Of a stretch of 64,000 nucleotides of DNA, positions 34,800 to 41,593 are shown piece by piece. The position numbers and the translations under genes are program-made. Below the pieces are notes generated by a model. That model had not been told where the DNA came from, searched no databases, and saw only the letters and a list, made by a program, of their open reading frames with translations. Source of the stretch: Bacteroidaceae bacterium. Lineage in GTDB: Bacteria; Bacteroidota; Bacteroidia; Bacteroidales; Bacteroidaceae. The DNA is taken from NCBI GenBank assembly GCA_017548075.1, contig JAFYNL010000004.1, positions 1 to 64,000 of the forward strand, written 5' to 3'. Each line of letters begins with the position of its first letter. Within the stretch, counting starts at the first letter, position 1.

Positions 34800-36145
34800 A
34801 CCTTTGCCTCCTCTTCCTTAAATTCCTGAATAATCTCGACGAGTTCGTCAATCTCTTCTGTTGAGCGTTGCTCCGTGACAGCCAGCATGAGCGTCTTCTC
34901 GCCGACCTTTACGCCAGCGAGATAGCCGTTGGCGGTGCATTCGTCGAGGAGCGCATCGAGGTCTCCCTCATAATCTACGCAGAACTCATTGAAGAAAGGC
35001 TGTCCCGGGAAAGTTTCCTTGAACTTGCCTGTCGCGATGAGTTTGTCGCGAAGACTGTGTGCGCCGGCATAGCTCATCTCCGCCACTTCACGAAGGCCCT
35101 CTTTGCCCATGAGGCTGAGGTATATCGTGACGTACAGCGCCATGAGGCTCTGGTTGGAACAGATGTTGGAGGTTGCCTTCTGACGGCGTATGTGTTGCTC
35201 TCGAGCCTGCAGCGTCAAGACGAAAGCACGCTGGCCGCGATTGTCGAGTGTCTGTCCCACGATGCGTCCAGGAAGCTTTCGCATCAGCTTCTCTGTGCAA
35301 GCCATATAGCCCACGCCAGGACCTCCAAAGGTCATTGGAATGCCGAGGCTCTGGCCTTCGCCTACAGCCACATCGGCTCCCCATTCTGCAGGAGTCTTCA
35401 GGATAGCAAGGTCGGAAGGATTGGCATTCACTACGAAGATGCCCTTCTGCTCGTGGATAGCGTCGGCAATACCTGTGTAATCTTCGACGATGCCGAAGTA
35501 GTTGGGCTGCTGAACGATGAGTCCTGCGACGCCACCTTCCGCGATTTCCTTGTCGAGGGCGCTGCGGTTGAGGACACCGTTCTCAGCAGGAACGAGCTTG
35601 ATGGGGAAGCCGTGGAAGTGCGCATAGGTCTCTACGACGCGACGAACCTTTGGGTCAACGGTCTCGCTCACCAAGACGCAATTTGCCTTCTTGGCATTGC
35701 CCCAAGCCATCATGGCAGCTTCCGCCGTTGCAGTTGCGCCGTCGTACATCGAGGCGTTGGCAATGTCCATGCCCGTCAGCTCTGCAATCATCGACTGATA
35801 CTCGAAGATGTAGTGCAACGTGCCTTGTGATATCTCGGCCTGATAGGGAGTATATGAGGTCAGGAACTCTGAGCGTTGGATGAGGTTTTGCACTACGCTT
35901 GGAGCATAGTGGTCGTAGCATCCTGCACCGGCAAAGCAGACGAGTTGCTGCGTATTGCCAAGTGCGGTCAGTTGTTCGAAGAAGAGTCGCAGGTCGGTTT
36001 CCGAGAGAGCTTCGGGCAGTTCGTAGTCTCTCTTGAATCGCGCAGCCTCAGGAATGTCGGCAAAGAGGTCGTGAACACTCTTCGAGCCAGTAGCCTTCAG
36101 CATTTCCTGCAAGTCCTCTTCCGTGTGTGGAAAGTACTTGAACAT
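34796..36145 (-). CDS. gcvPA: Glycine dehydrogenase (decarboxylating) subunit 1
   Basis: The 449-residue alpha half of the split P protein begins FKYFPHTEEDLQEML and contains FAGAGCYDHYAPSVV (near residue 70), YTPYQAEISQGTLHYIFEYQ (near 95-115) and TFGGPGVGYMA (near 268). It partners GcvPB, whose ATG overlaps its stop. It follows gcvH by 7 bases. Confidence 0.96.
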   Translation of the reverse strand: MFKYFPHTEEDLQEMLKATGSKSVHDLFADIPEAARFKRDYELPEALSETDLRLFFEQLTALGNTQQLVCFAGAGCYDHYAPSVVQNLIQRSEFLTSYTPYQAEISQGTLHYIFEYQSMIAELTGMDIANASMYDGATATAEAAMMAWGNAKKANCVLVSETVDPKVRRVVETYAHFHGFPIKLVPAENGVLNRSALDKEIAEGGVAGLIVQQPNYFGIVEDYTGIADAIHEQKGIFVVNANPSDLAILKTPAEWGADVAVGEGQSLGIPMTFGGPGVGYMACTEKLMRKLPGRIVGQTLDNRGQRAFVLTLQAREQHIRRQKATSNICSNQSLMALYVTIYLSLMGKEGLREVAEMSYAGAHSLRDKLIATGKFKETFPGQPFFNEFCVDYEGDLDALLDECTANGYLAGVKVGEKTLMLAVTEQRSTEEIDELVEIIQEFKEEEAKV

Positions 36146-36152
36146 GGTTATT

Positions 36153-36533
36153 TTACTCTTTGCAATGTTCCTTATAGGCTTCTACATCCATCAGGTTGTC
36201 GAGTTCCGAGGGGTCGGAGAGCTGCACCTTGATGATCCAGTTGGCAAAGGCGTCTTCGTTCAGAAGCTCGGGTGTGTCCTCGAGAGCCTCGTTAACCTCA
36301 ACGACGGTGCCGCTTACGGGAGAAATCAGGTCGCTTGCTGCCTTGACGCTTTCAACGGCGCCAAACTCCTCGCCTGCAGTTACCTCGTCGTCCACTTCGG
36401 GCATATCGACATAAACCACATTGCCGAGAGCATGCTGAGCATAGTCCGAAATACCAATGTAACCGTATTCGCCTTCAACGCGAATGTACTCGTGTGACTC
36501 GCTGTAACGGAGTCCTTCTTCAAATTTAGCCAT
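36153..36533 (-). CDS. gcvH: Glycine cleavage system H protein
   Basis: The 126-residue lipoyl carrier has the lipoylation Lys in GAVESVKAASDLISPVSG (near residue 63), the WIIKVQ segment near 105 and YKEHC at the end. It shuttles the aminomethyl group between P, T and L proteins. It is separated from gcvT by a gene that is not part of the pathway. Confidence 0.97.
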   Translation of the reverse strand: MAKFEEGLRYSESHEYIRVEGEYGYIGISDYAQHALGNVVYVDMPEVDDEVTAGEEFGAVESVKAASDLISPVSGTVVEVNEALEDTPELLNEDAFANWIIKVQLSDPSELDNLMDVEAYKEHCKE

Positions 36534-36555
36534 AAATTAAAATGTGAAATTGTGA

Positions 36556-36580
36556 TAATAAGAAAATAAGAAAAAGGAGG
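36556..36580 (+). repeat. Right flank of the four-helix-bundle gene
   Basis: AATAAGAAAATAAGAAAAAG followed by GAGG. It is in inverse orientation to the related sequence at 36951-36981 on the other side of the gene. Confidence 0.6.
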
Positions 36581-36582
36581 AA

Positions 36583-36945
36583 TCATTCATCCTGACTATC
36601 TCTTGTCTTCTTAATTACCTTGATTAATGTACCTATAATTATATTTAAATCGTTTTTTAATGACTCGTATTCGTGTTGTTCAATTGTTTCTGATAAGAAA
36701 AGAAGGTCTATCCAATAGTCTGTTTCGCCAGCTTCTTTTAGGGCGATAGAGAGTTTCGTGACGAAATCTGGCTTTGTTTGGGCATATTTGCTTTCAGCAA
36801 TGTTTGCCCCAATACTTGTTCCAGACTTATAGACCTGATTGGAGATAACATATTCTTGCCGTTCTTCGCGAAGGAACTTGTGCAGTTTTATCATGCGCAA
36901 ACCAAAGTTTTTGCTTAGTTCAGCTAACAGATTGTTCTTAATCAT
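36583..36945 (-). CDS. Four-helix-bundle (S23-type) protein
   Basis: A 120-residue protein from the ATG at 36945 (a TTG two codons earlier is the alternative). Four amphipathic helices and the segments LREERQEYVISNQVYKSGTSIGANIAESK and LKEAGETDYWIDLL identify the family called four helix bundle protein or S23, first known from intervening sequences in 23S rRNA genes. Its role is not established. It sits between gcvT and gcvH, splits an otherwise compact operon, and is bordered by inverted A/T-rich repeats, suggesting a mobile cassette. Confidence 0.88.
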   Translation of the reverse strand: MIKNNLLAELSKNFGLRMIKLHKFLREERQEYVISNQVYKSGTSIGANIAESKYAQTKPDFVTKLSIALKEAGETDYWIDLLFLSETIEQHEYESLKNDLNIIIGTLIKVIKKTRDSQDE

Positions 36946-36950
36946 TCCCA

Positions 36951-36981
36951 ACCTTTCTTATTCTCTTATTTTCTTAATTTC
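36951..36981 (-). repeat. Left flank of the four-helix-bundle gene
   Basis: On the minus strand TAAG recurs every 8 bases (AAGAAAATAAGAGAATAAGA, then AAGG). It resembles the plus-strand flank at 36556-36580, so the two form an inverted pair around the gene. Confidence 0.6.
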
Positions 36982-38061
36982 TTATTTGTGGTAATGTTTA
37001 TCGTAAAATTTCTTCTTTACCACTTTGCCTTCGAACACTTTCTTGCGGATTTGGACGGCAAGGGGAGTGTCAAGTTTGGCGAATTCTGTCTTGACGAGAG
37101 CCATGCAGACGCTCTTATCGACGCTGAGGCAATGGTAGCCCGTTGTTACTTCGCCCACTACTTCTCCCTCGGTGTTCAGGACGGCGTAGCCATGCCTGGG
37201 AATCGCTTTGTCTGCGAGTTCGATGCCGACGAGCTTTTGAGCGACGCCGTTTGCCTTCTGCTCGACGAGTGCTTCCTTACCGATGAACTCCTCTTTATCC
37301 AGCTTGCAGAACATCGAAAGACCAGCCATAACGGGAGAGATTTCTGCGCTGAGTTCGTCGCCATACAGGGGAAGTCCGACTTCGAAGCGCAAGGTGTCGC
37401 GACATCCGAGACCGCAAGGTTTGCAACGTCCGCTTTCGATGAGCTTGTCCCAAGACTTCTGAGTGAACTCATGAGAACCATAAATCTCGAAACCATCCTC
37501 GCCAGTATAGCCTGTGCGACTAATGATGATGTCGCACACGACCTTTGCCGTGTAGAATTTCAACTCGCTGCATGGGATTCCGAGCACTTCCTCAACGACG
37601 GTTTCGGCTTCAGGACCTTGTACTGCAAGCTGCCCGTAGAAATCACTTTGGTGGTCGAGTTTGATGTCGAAGCCTGCTGTGTGCTCCTTCATCCAAGCCA
37701 CATCCTTGTCGATATTTGCGGCGTTGATGACGAGGAAGAAGTCGTTATCGCCCATCTTATACACGAGCAAGTCGTCGACTGTGCCGCCGTTGGGGTAGAG
37801 CATCATGCCGTAGTAGATTTGTCCGACTGGTGCTCCAGCCACATCATTTGTGAAGATGTGCTGAACATACTTCTCTGCATCGGGACCTGTGATGCGCACT
37901 TCGCCCATGTGACTCACGTCGAAAACGCCACAATGCTGACGAACGGCATTATGCTCGTCTGTGATGTTGGAGTACTGAATAGGCATAATGAATCCGCCGA
38001 AGGGCGACATGAGTGCGCCCAAAGCCACATGGCGGTCATAGAGACACGTTTTCTTTTCCAT
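36982..38061 (-). CDS. gcvT: Glycine cleavage system T protein (aminomethyltransferase)
   Basis: The 359-residue protein begins MEKKTCLYDRHVALGALMSPFGGFIMPIQY; an in-frame ATG 11 codons earlier lies inside lplA and is less like the family. It moves the one-carbon unit from the H protein to tetrahydrofolate. Seen: FDVSHMGEVRITG (near residue 46), the active-site region NDVAGAPVGQIYYGMMLYPNGG (near 75) and SRTGYTGEDGFEIYG (near 182). It overlaps the lplA stop by 26 bases. Confidence 0.95.
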   Translation of the reverse strand: MEKKTCLYDRHVALGALMSPFGGFIMPIQYSNITDEHNAVRQHCGVFDVSHMGEVRITGPDAEKYVQHIFTNDVAGAPVGQIYYGMMLYPNGGTVDDLLVYKMGDNDFFLVINAANIDKDVAWMKEHTAGFDIKLDHQSDFYGQLAVQGPEAETVVEEVLGIPCSELKFYTAKVVCDIIISRTGYTGEDGFEIYGSHEFTQKSWDKLIESGRCKPCGLGCRDTLRFEVGLPLYGDELSAEISPVMAGLSMFCKLDKEEFIGKEALVEQKANGVAQKLVGIELADKAIPRHGYAVLNTEGEVVGEVTTGYHCLSVDKSVCMALVKTEFAKLDTPLAVQIRKKVFEGKVVKKKFYDKHYHK

Positions 38062-38761
38062 AGATAAATATTGGGTTAAGGTATTCTTGTTCAATTGTTT
38101 CGATGTTTTTGACGTCTTCCTCGGTCAGTCGGAGCTCTTTGTTGCAGAGCTTTTCTACTGCGAACCGCTTGAACTCTTCGATAGAGAGGTTCGTGTGCTC
38201 CTTGAGTAGAGTGATGCGTTGGCGAACGCTTTCTACTCCGTGCTTGTCGAGCTTTTGCTGAGGCGGCGTGATGGCGTTGAGCATGTGACGCATGTCTGTG
38301 TCGAAGAGCATTGTGCCGTGGACGATACTATGGCCGGGAATGTGGTAGAAGGCGTTGCCCGAGACCTTCTTCCCAGCGATGAGGACGTCGTTGTTCTGCG
38401 TTGAGGTCGCCTCGAGTCCAAGTTCCTGGAGCATCTTCGTCACCATTTGCATGTACTCCTTGAAAGTGGTCTGAACCTCGTCGGAGCGAGTGATGTAGCT
38501 CATCATCACATTCGATTTGTCGGCATAAACGCAGCCGCCTCCGCTTTTGCGACGGTAGAACTGGATGCCGTGCTCGCGGCAATAGGGGATGTTCACCTCG
38601 TTTTCGATGACCTGATGCCTGCCGAAGATGACCGTCGGTTCCACTTGCCAGAGGAAGAAGAGGTCGTCGCCTTCGTTGAGACTACGAGCCGCGAATTCCT
38701 CCATTGCCAGATAGAAGGAGAGGCGTCGCGTTTCGTCCGAAGGCAGAGACAAGTAGGTCAT
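38036..38761 (-). CDS. Lipoate--protein ligase
   Basis: The 241-residue LplA/LipB-fold protein starts at MTYLSLPSDETRRLSFYLA. RRKSGGGCVYADKSN (near residue 68) is the lipoyl-AMP binding signature, and the Lys in IAGKKVSGNAF (near 125) is the lysine that contacts the lipoyl group. As first gene of the gcv operon it most likely lipoylates GcvH. The C-terminal domain (RITLLKEHTNLSIEEFKRFA) is short. Confidence 0.9.
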   Translation of the reverse strand: MTYLSLPSDETRRLSFYLAMEEFAARSLNEGDDLFFLWQVEPTVIFGRHQVIENEVNIPYCREHGIQFYRRKSGGGCVYADKSNVMMSYITRSDEVQTTFKEYMQMVTKMLQELGLEATSTQNNDVLIAGKKVSGNAFYHIPGHSIVHGTMLFDTDMRHMLNAITPPQQKLDKHGVESVRQRITLLKEHTNLSIEEFKRFAVEKLCNKELRLTEEDVKNIETIEQEYLNPIFIYGKENVSL

Positions 38762-38790
38762 GCTAATAGTCGTTAGTCGCTTAACGCCTA

Positions 38791-38798
38791 CAAAGATA
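38791..38798 (-). promoter_or_regulatory. -7 element for the lplA-gcv operon
   Basis: The minus strand reads TATCTTTG 30 bases upstream of lplA. Confidence 0.6.
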
Positions 38799-38819
38799 CT
38801 GCTTTTTCTTGGAAAAGCA

Positions 38820-39090
38820 AAATGAAAGCCCAACTTTTTATGTTTTCTTAATTAAGTTTGCTTCTGCGGGCGACCTTTGTTCCTTGCCGAAAATGTAAAG
38901 GAATTTTCCCGAAACGCCAATCTCAATTACAGAAAACGGCCTCCGTCGCAGCCAAAGGCCTTAAAGGCTCCAAATTTTGCCGTTTTCGTATCCGTTTGAG
39001 AGTCAGTATCTTGCAAGGTCGGGTAGGAAATCGTAGCAGAGAAAAAGGTCAGGAAATATGTGCTTTTCGACTAAAAATGCCCCATTTCAT
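38820..39090. other. Non-coding stretch between lplA and greA
   Basis: No convincing gene was found here. A plus-strand open frame of 88 codons (38858-39124) lacks a start context, has an Arg/Lys-rich random composition and matches nothing known. The stretch contains several GGCC/GGCCTT inverted words (around 38940-38970) that could fold. The flanking promoter and palindromic element are listed separately. Confidence 0.5.
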
Positions 39091-39200
39091 CGACAGATTT
39101 AACGTGCGAAGTTGGGAAACTTAACTAAGGTCGTTGGCAAAGTTAACGTGTTAAGTTTGAAACTTAACTGAGGGTCGTCGACAAACTTTGCCTGTTAAGT
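39091..39200. repeat. 22-bp periodic palindromic element, copy E
   Basis: TTAACGTGCGAA begins at 39099, TTAACTAAGG at 39121, TTAACGTGTTAA at 39143 and TTAACTGAGGGTCGT at 39164. Steps are 22, 22 and 21 bases. The arm AACTGAGGGTCG is on the right, so this copy is inverted relative to A to C. It lies upstream of greA, not downstream of a gene end. Confidence 0.8.
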
Positions 39201-39344
39201 TATCGATTTTCAAACGTCATCTTCAAAAACTTGTCAAGTTTTTTCCAGCAATCCATCTGCTCTTTTCTGTTCGAAGAGCAAAGCAGAAAGACCTTTTTCC
39301 TTCACTTTTCCTCTTTTTCTCTTGTACCTATAAATAATAATGTG

Positions 39345-39352
39345 TACCTTTG
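39345..39352 (+). promoter_or_regulatory. -7 element for greA, leaderless arrangement
   Basis: TACCTTTG ends eight bases before the ATG at 39361, so the transcript should start at or within a few bases of that codon. Confidence 0.55.
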
Positions 39353-39360
39353 CAAGTCGA

Positions 39361-39825
39361 ATGGAATATATGACGCAAGAAGGCTACGACAAACTCGTGG
39401 CCGAACTACACCAACTTGAGACGGTGGAACTGCCTCGAGTGAAGGATGCGATTGCTGAGGCTCGCGACAAAGGCGACCTTAGCGAGAACTTCGAGTATCA
39501 TGCTGCAAAGCGCGAACAAGGTAAACTGTTGGGACGAATTCGCTTCAAGCAAAGAGTGCTGGAGTTCGCCAGAGTTATCGACAAATCTCGTTTGGCTGCC
39601 GATTCTGTAATGCTCCTCACGAAAGTGGAGATGACCAATCTCAATACCAACACCAGGATGACTTACACAATTGTCAGCCCTCACGAAGCCGACCTGCGAG
39701 CAAGCAAGATTTCCATAAAGTCTCCCATTGCCCGAGCCTTGCTGGGAAAGAAGGTTGGAGATGTTGTTGAGGTAAATGTTCCGGCTGGCGTTCAAAGGCT
39801 CCGCATCGAGAGCATCCAACTGTAG
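39361..39825 (+). CDS. greA: Transcription elongation factor GreA
   Basis: A 154-residue protein that rescues backtracked RNA polymerase. The start MEYMTQEGYDKLVAEL matches the family; the in-frame ATG at 39340 lies before the -7 element and is rejected. The N-terminal coiled coil carries the acidic tip ARDKGDLSENFEYHAAK (near residue 33-50), and the C-terminal FKBP-like domain has SPIARALLGKKVGDVVEV (near 121). It has no Shine-Dalgarno site and almost no leader. Confidence 0.95.
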   Translation: MEYMTQEGYDKLVAELHQLETVELPRVKDAIAEARDKGDLSENFEYHAAKREQGKLLGRIRFKQRVLEFARVIDKSRLAADSVMLLTKVEMTNLNTNTRMTYTIVSPHEADLRASKISIKSPIARALLGKKVGDVVEVNVPAGVQRLRIESIQL

Positions 39826-39841
39826 GAATAGCGTTCAGGGC

Positions 39842-41338
39842 CTATTTTACCGCAATCTTCTTGCCCCTGAAAATGTAGATTCCCTTAGCTGAAGGACGGC
39901 CATTCAGACGACGACCAGAGAGGTCGAACCAAGCGTCGCCTTCGCTATGAGCAAAGAATTCTGGGCTCTGAACTTTCGTGACGTTTGGACTTTCGTCGAG
40001 CCACTTGAAGTATTCGCCATAAGAACCTCTGACTGTAAGCGCCATAAAGAAGTTCGTGCCAGCTGTACTGTGGTCTTGAGGGGTGAAACTATCGTCTAGA
40101 CGGAAGAGTTCGCCTTCGTCATCAAGGTGAGCATCTCGAAAAGCCAGATAGTTACTGAAGGGAACGACTGTATCGCCTCTTGAGTGAAGGAATTGAATGC
40201 GATGTTGAGGCTGCCAACCTGAAGCGACTCCGTTGTCGACCATCGCTTGATAAAGGTATGCCCACTTGCCTGAATAGTTCTTGTAACCTGGTTTGAAGAT
40301 CTTGTCGAGCTTGCCCCAAACACTGTTCGAGGAAGGCGAATAGAAGAGTTCTGCCATTTGTGCAGGCGTATAATGGCGTCCGTTGGCATCAAGGCCGTTC
40401 TGCAATTGTTGATACCACTTCTTGCTGATGTCGCCAGTAGAGTATTGCTTGCTGGCCAGCCAATCCATAATGCCTGTGTCGAGGAACTGCTGAGAGAAGT
40501 AGTCTTCGAGTGTGTGGCCTTGCATGATAGGGTGGCTGTCGAGTGCGCCTTTCACAATCATCGGCATTACCATCGGCATTGTGCACATTCCCTTTTGGTG
40601 GCTGGTTTCAGCATCGAAACTGTTTCCGTCGTCCTCCATATAGTATTGCATTGTGGCAAGAAGGTCGTAAGGTCCGTCGCCACAAATGCTTCCGCGGAAC
40701 CTCAACTCGTCTGAAAGATCATTCTGTTCAATGTAACGATGAACTGCGAGGGCAACTGCTCCACCTTGCGAGAAACCCCAACTGAAGCTGCGCCAATCGC
40801 TCTTGAAGTCCAAAGCCCGATTGTCGTTGATATGCTTCTGATAAAGCTCGAGTCCATACTGAACGGCATCCATTACTTGCTGGGCAGTCAGTTCCTGCGA
40901 AAGATAAGGATGACTCCTGTCTTTGCTCACGCCATAACCCTCGTAATCAGGAGCAATGACGACACTATGAGCAACGAAATTGTAGTTGGAATTCAAGCCC
41001 ATTCCGTACTTGCTTTTCACCAACATACTGAACAAAAGGCGGTCTTGTGAGTTTTGATCCGATGTGGGACACTCTTTGTCGGCAGTAATCGTATAGTGAC
41101 TGTAAATGTGAAGCGACTCGATACTATCGGTTGCAGCGGGCTTCGAAGGCATCCAAGCAATGAGCAAGGACGAGAGAACTACGTCTTCGCCACTCGCACT
41201 CTTCGAAGGATAGTTGAATGTATAGAACCGCGCATCTGTGCTTTTATAGACCTGCACAAGGCTGTCGGACACCTCTGCAACTTGTGCCTTTACCACAAGG
41301 CAACAAAGGAAAATGGCAAGTAAAAGGCTCTTCTTCAT
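39842..41338 (-). CDS. Secreted alpha/beta hydrolase with sorting-like tail
   Basis: The 498-residue protein has a signal peptide (cleavage after VKAQ near residue 19). The nucleophile elbow GFSQGG near residue 188, with VIAPDYEGYGVS near 128, fits a secretory-lipase/alpha-beta hydrolase fold. It ends WFDLSGRRLNGRPSAKGIYI followed by FRGKK, the short C-terminal tail seen on Bacteroidota proteins thought to use type IX-like sorting. The substrate is unknown, probably an ester. It sits 65 bases downstream of tRNA-Leu without a clear own promoter. Confidence 0.75.
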   Translation of the reverse strand: MKKSLLLAIFLCCLVVKAQVAEVSDSLVQVYKSTDARFYTFNYPSKSASGEDVVLSSLLIAWMPSKPAATDSIESLHIYSHYTITADKECPTSDQNSQDRLLFSMLVKSKYGMGLNSNYNFVAHSVVIAPDYEGYGVSKDRSHPYLSQELTAQQVMDAVQYGLELYQKHINDNRALDFKSDWRSFSWGFSQGGAVALAVHRYIEQNDLSDELRFRGSICGDGPYDLLATMQYYMEDDGNSFDAETSHQKGMCTMPMVMPMIVKGALDSHPIMQGHTLEDYFSQQFLDTGIMDWLASKQYSTGDISKKWYQQLQNGLDANGRHYTPAQMAELFYSPSSNSVWGKLDKIFKPGYKNYSGKWAYLYQAMVDNGVASGWQPQHRIQFLHSRGDTVVPFSNYLAFRDAHLDDEGELFRLDDSFTPQDHSTAGTNFFMALTVRGSYGEYFKWLDESPNVTKVQSPEFFAHSEGDAWFDLSGRRLNGRPSAKGIYIFRGKKIAVK

Positions 41339-41362
41339 AGTTGGTTAGTTCTTCGTTTAATG

Positions 41363-41399
41363 CAAAACAGGCCGATAGCCTCTTGGCTACCAGCCTGTT
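41363..41399 (-). terminator. Hairpin terminator after tRNA-Leu
   Basis: AACAGGC (41366-41372) pairs with GCCTGTT (41393-41399), with inner AGCC/GGCT pairing. On the minus strand the stem is followed by TTTTGC. Confidence 0.65.
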
Positions 41400-41403
41400 C
41401 CTG

Positions 41404-41485
41404 TACCCCGAGCCGGGGTCGAACCGGCACAGGTTTCCCTATCGGTGTTTGAGACCGACGCGTCTACCGATTCCGCCATCGGGGC
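41404..41485 (-). tRNA. tRNA-Leu (CAA)
   Basis: The minus strand folds as an 82-base class II tRNA starting GCCCCGATGGCGGAATCGG, anticodon stem TCGGT/ACCGA with loop CTCAAAC (anticodon CAA), a variable arm and T arm GGTTCGACCC. Confidence 0.93.
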
Positions 41486-41498
41486 TTAAAACCGGCTG

Positions 41499-41506
41499 CA
41501 AAGGTA
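41499..41506 (-). promoter_or_regulatory. -7 element for tRNA-Leu
   Basis: The minus strand reads TACCTTTG 14 bases upstream of tRNA-Leu. Confidence 0.6.
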
Positions 41507-41538
41507 AGACATTTTTTTGTTCTTACCAAACTTTTTCG

Positions 41539-41546
41539 TAACTTTG
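41539..41546 (+). promoter_or_regulatory. -7 element for the sulfatase gene
   Basis: TAACTTTG matches TAnnTTTG. It falls inside the open frame of the sulfatase upstream of the likely signal peptide, so the first coding residues must lie downstream of it. Confidence 0.55.
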
Positions 41547-41558
41547 TGCCCAGAAACC

Positions 41559-41593
41559 TATAAACTTGACACTATAAACTCGAAACTTTACAT
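41559..41593 (+). repeat. Heptamer-like run in the sulfatase leader
   Basis: TATAAAC, TTGACAC, TATAAAC, TCGAAAC and TTTACAT follow a 7-base period directly after the -7 element and run into the signal-peptide codons. Confidence 0.55.

Noticed and set aside
38858-39124. 88-codon open frame in the lplA-greA gap
   Set aside because: Composition is random and basic, there is no start context, and it runs into a palindromic element.
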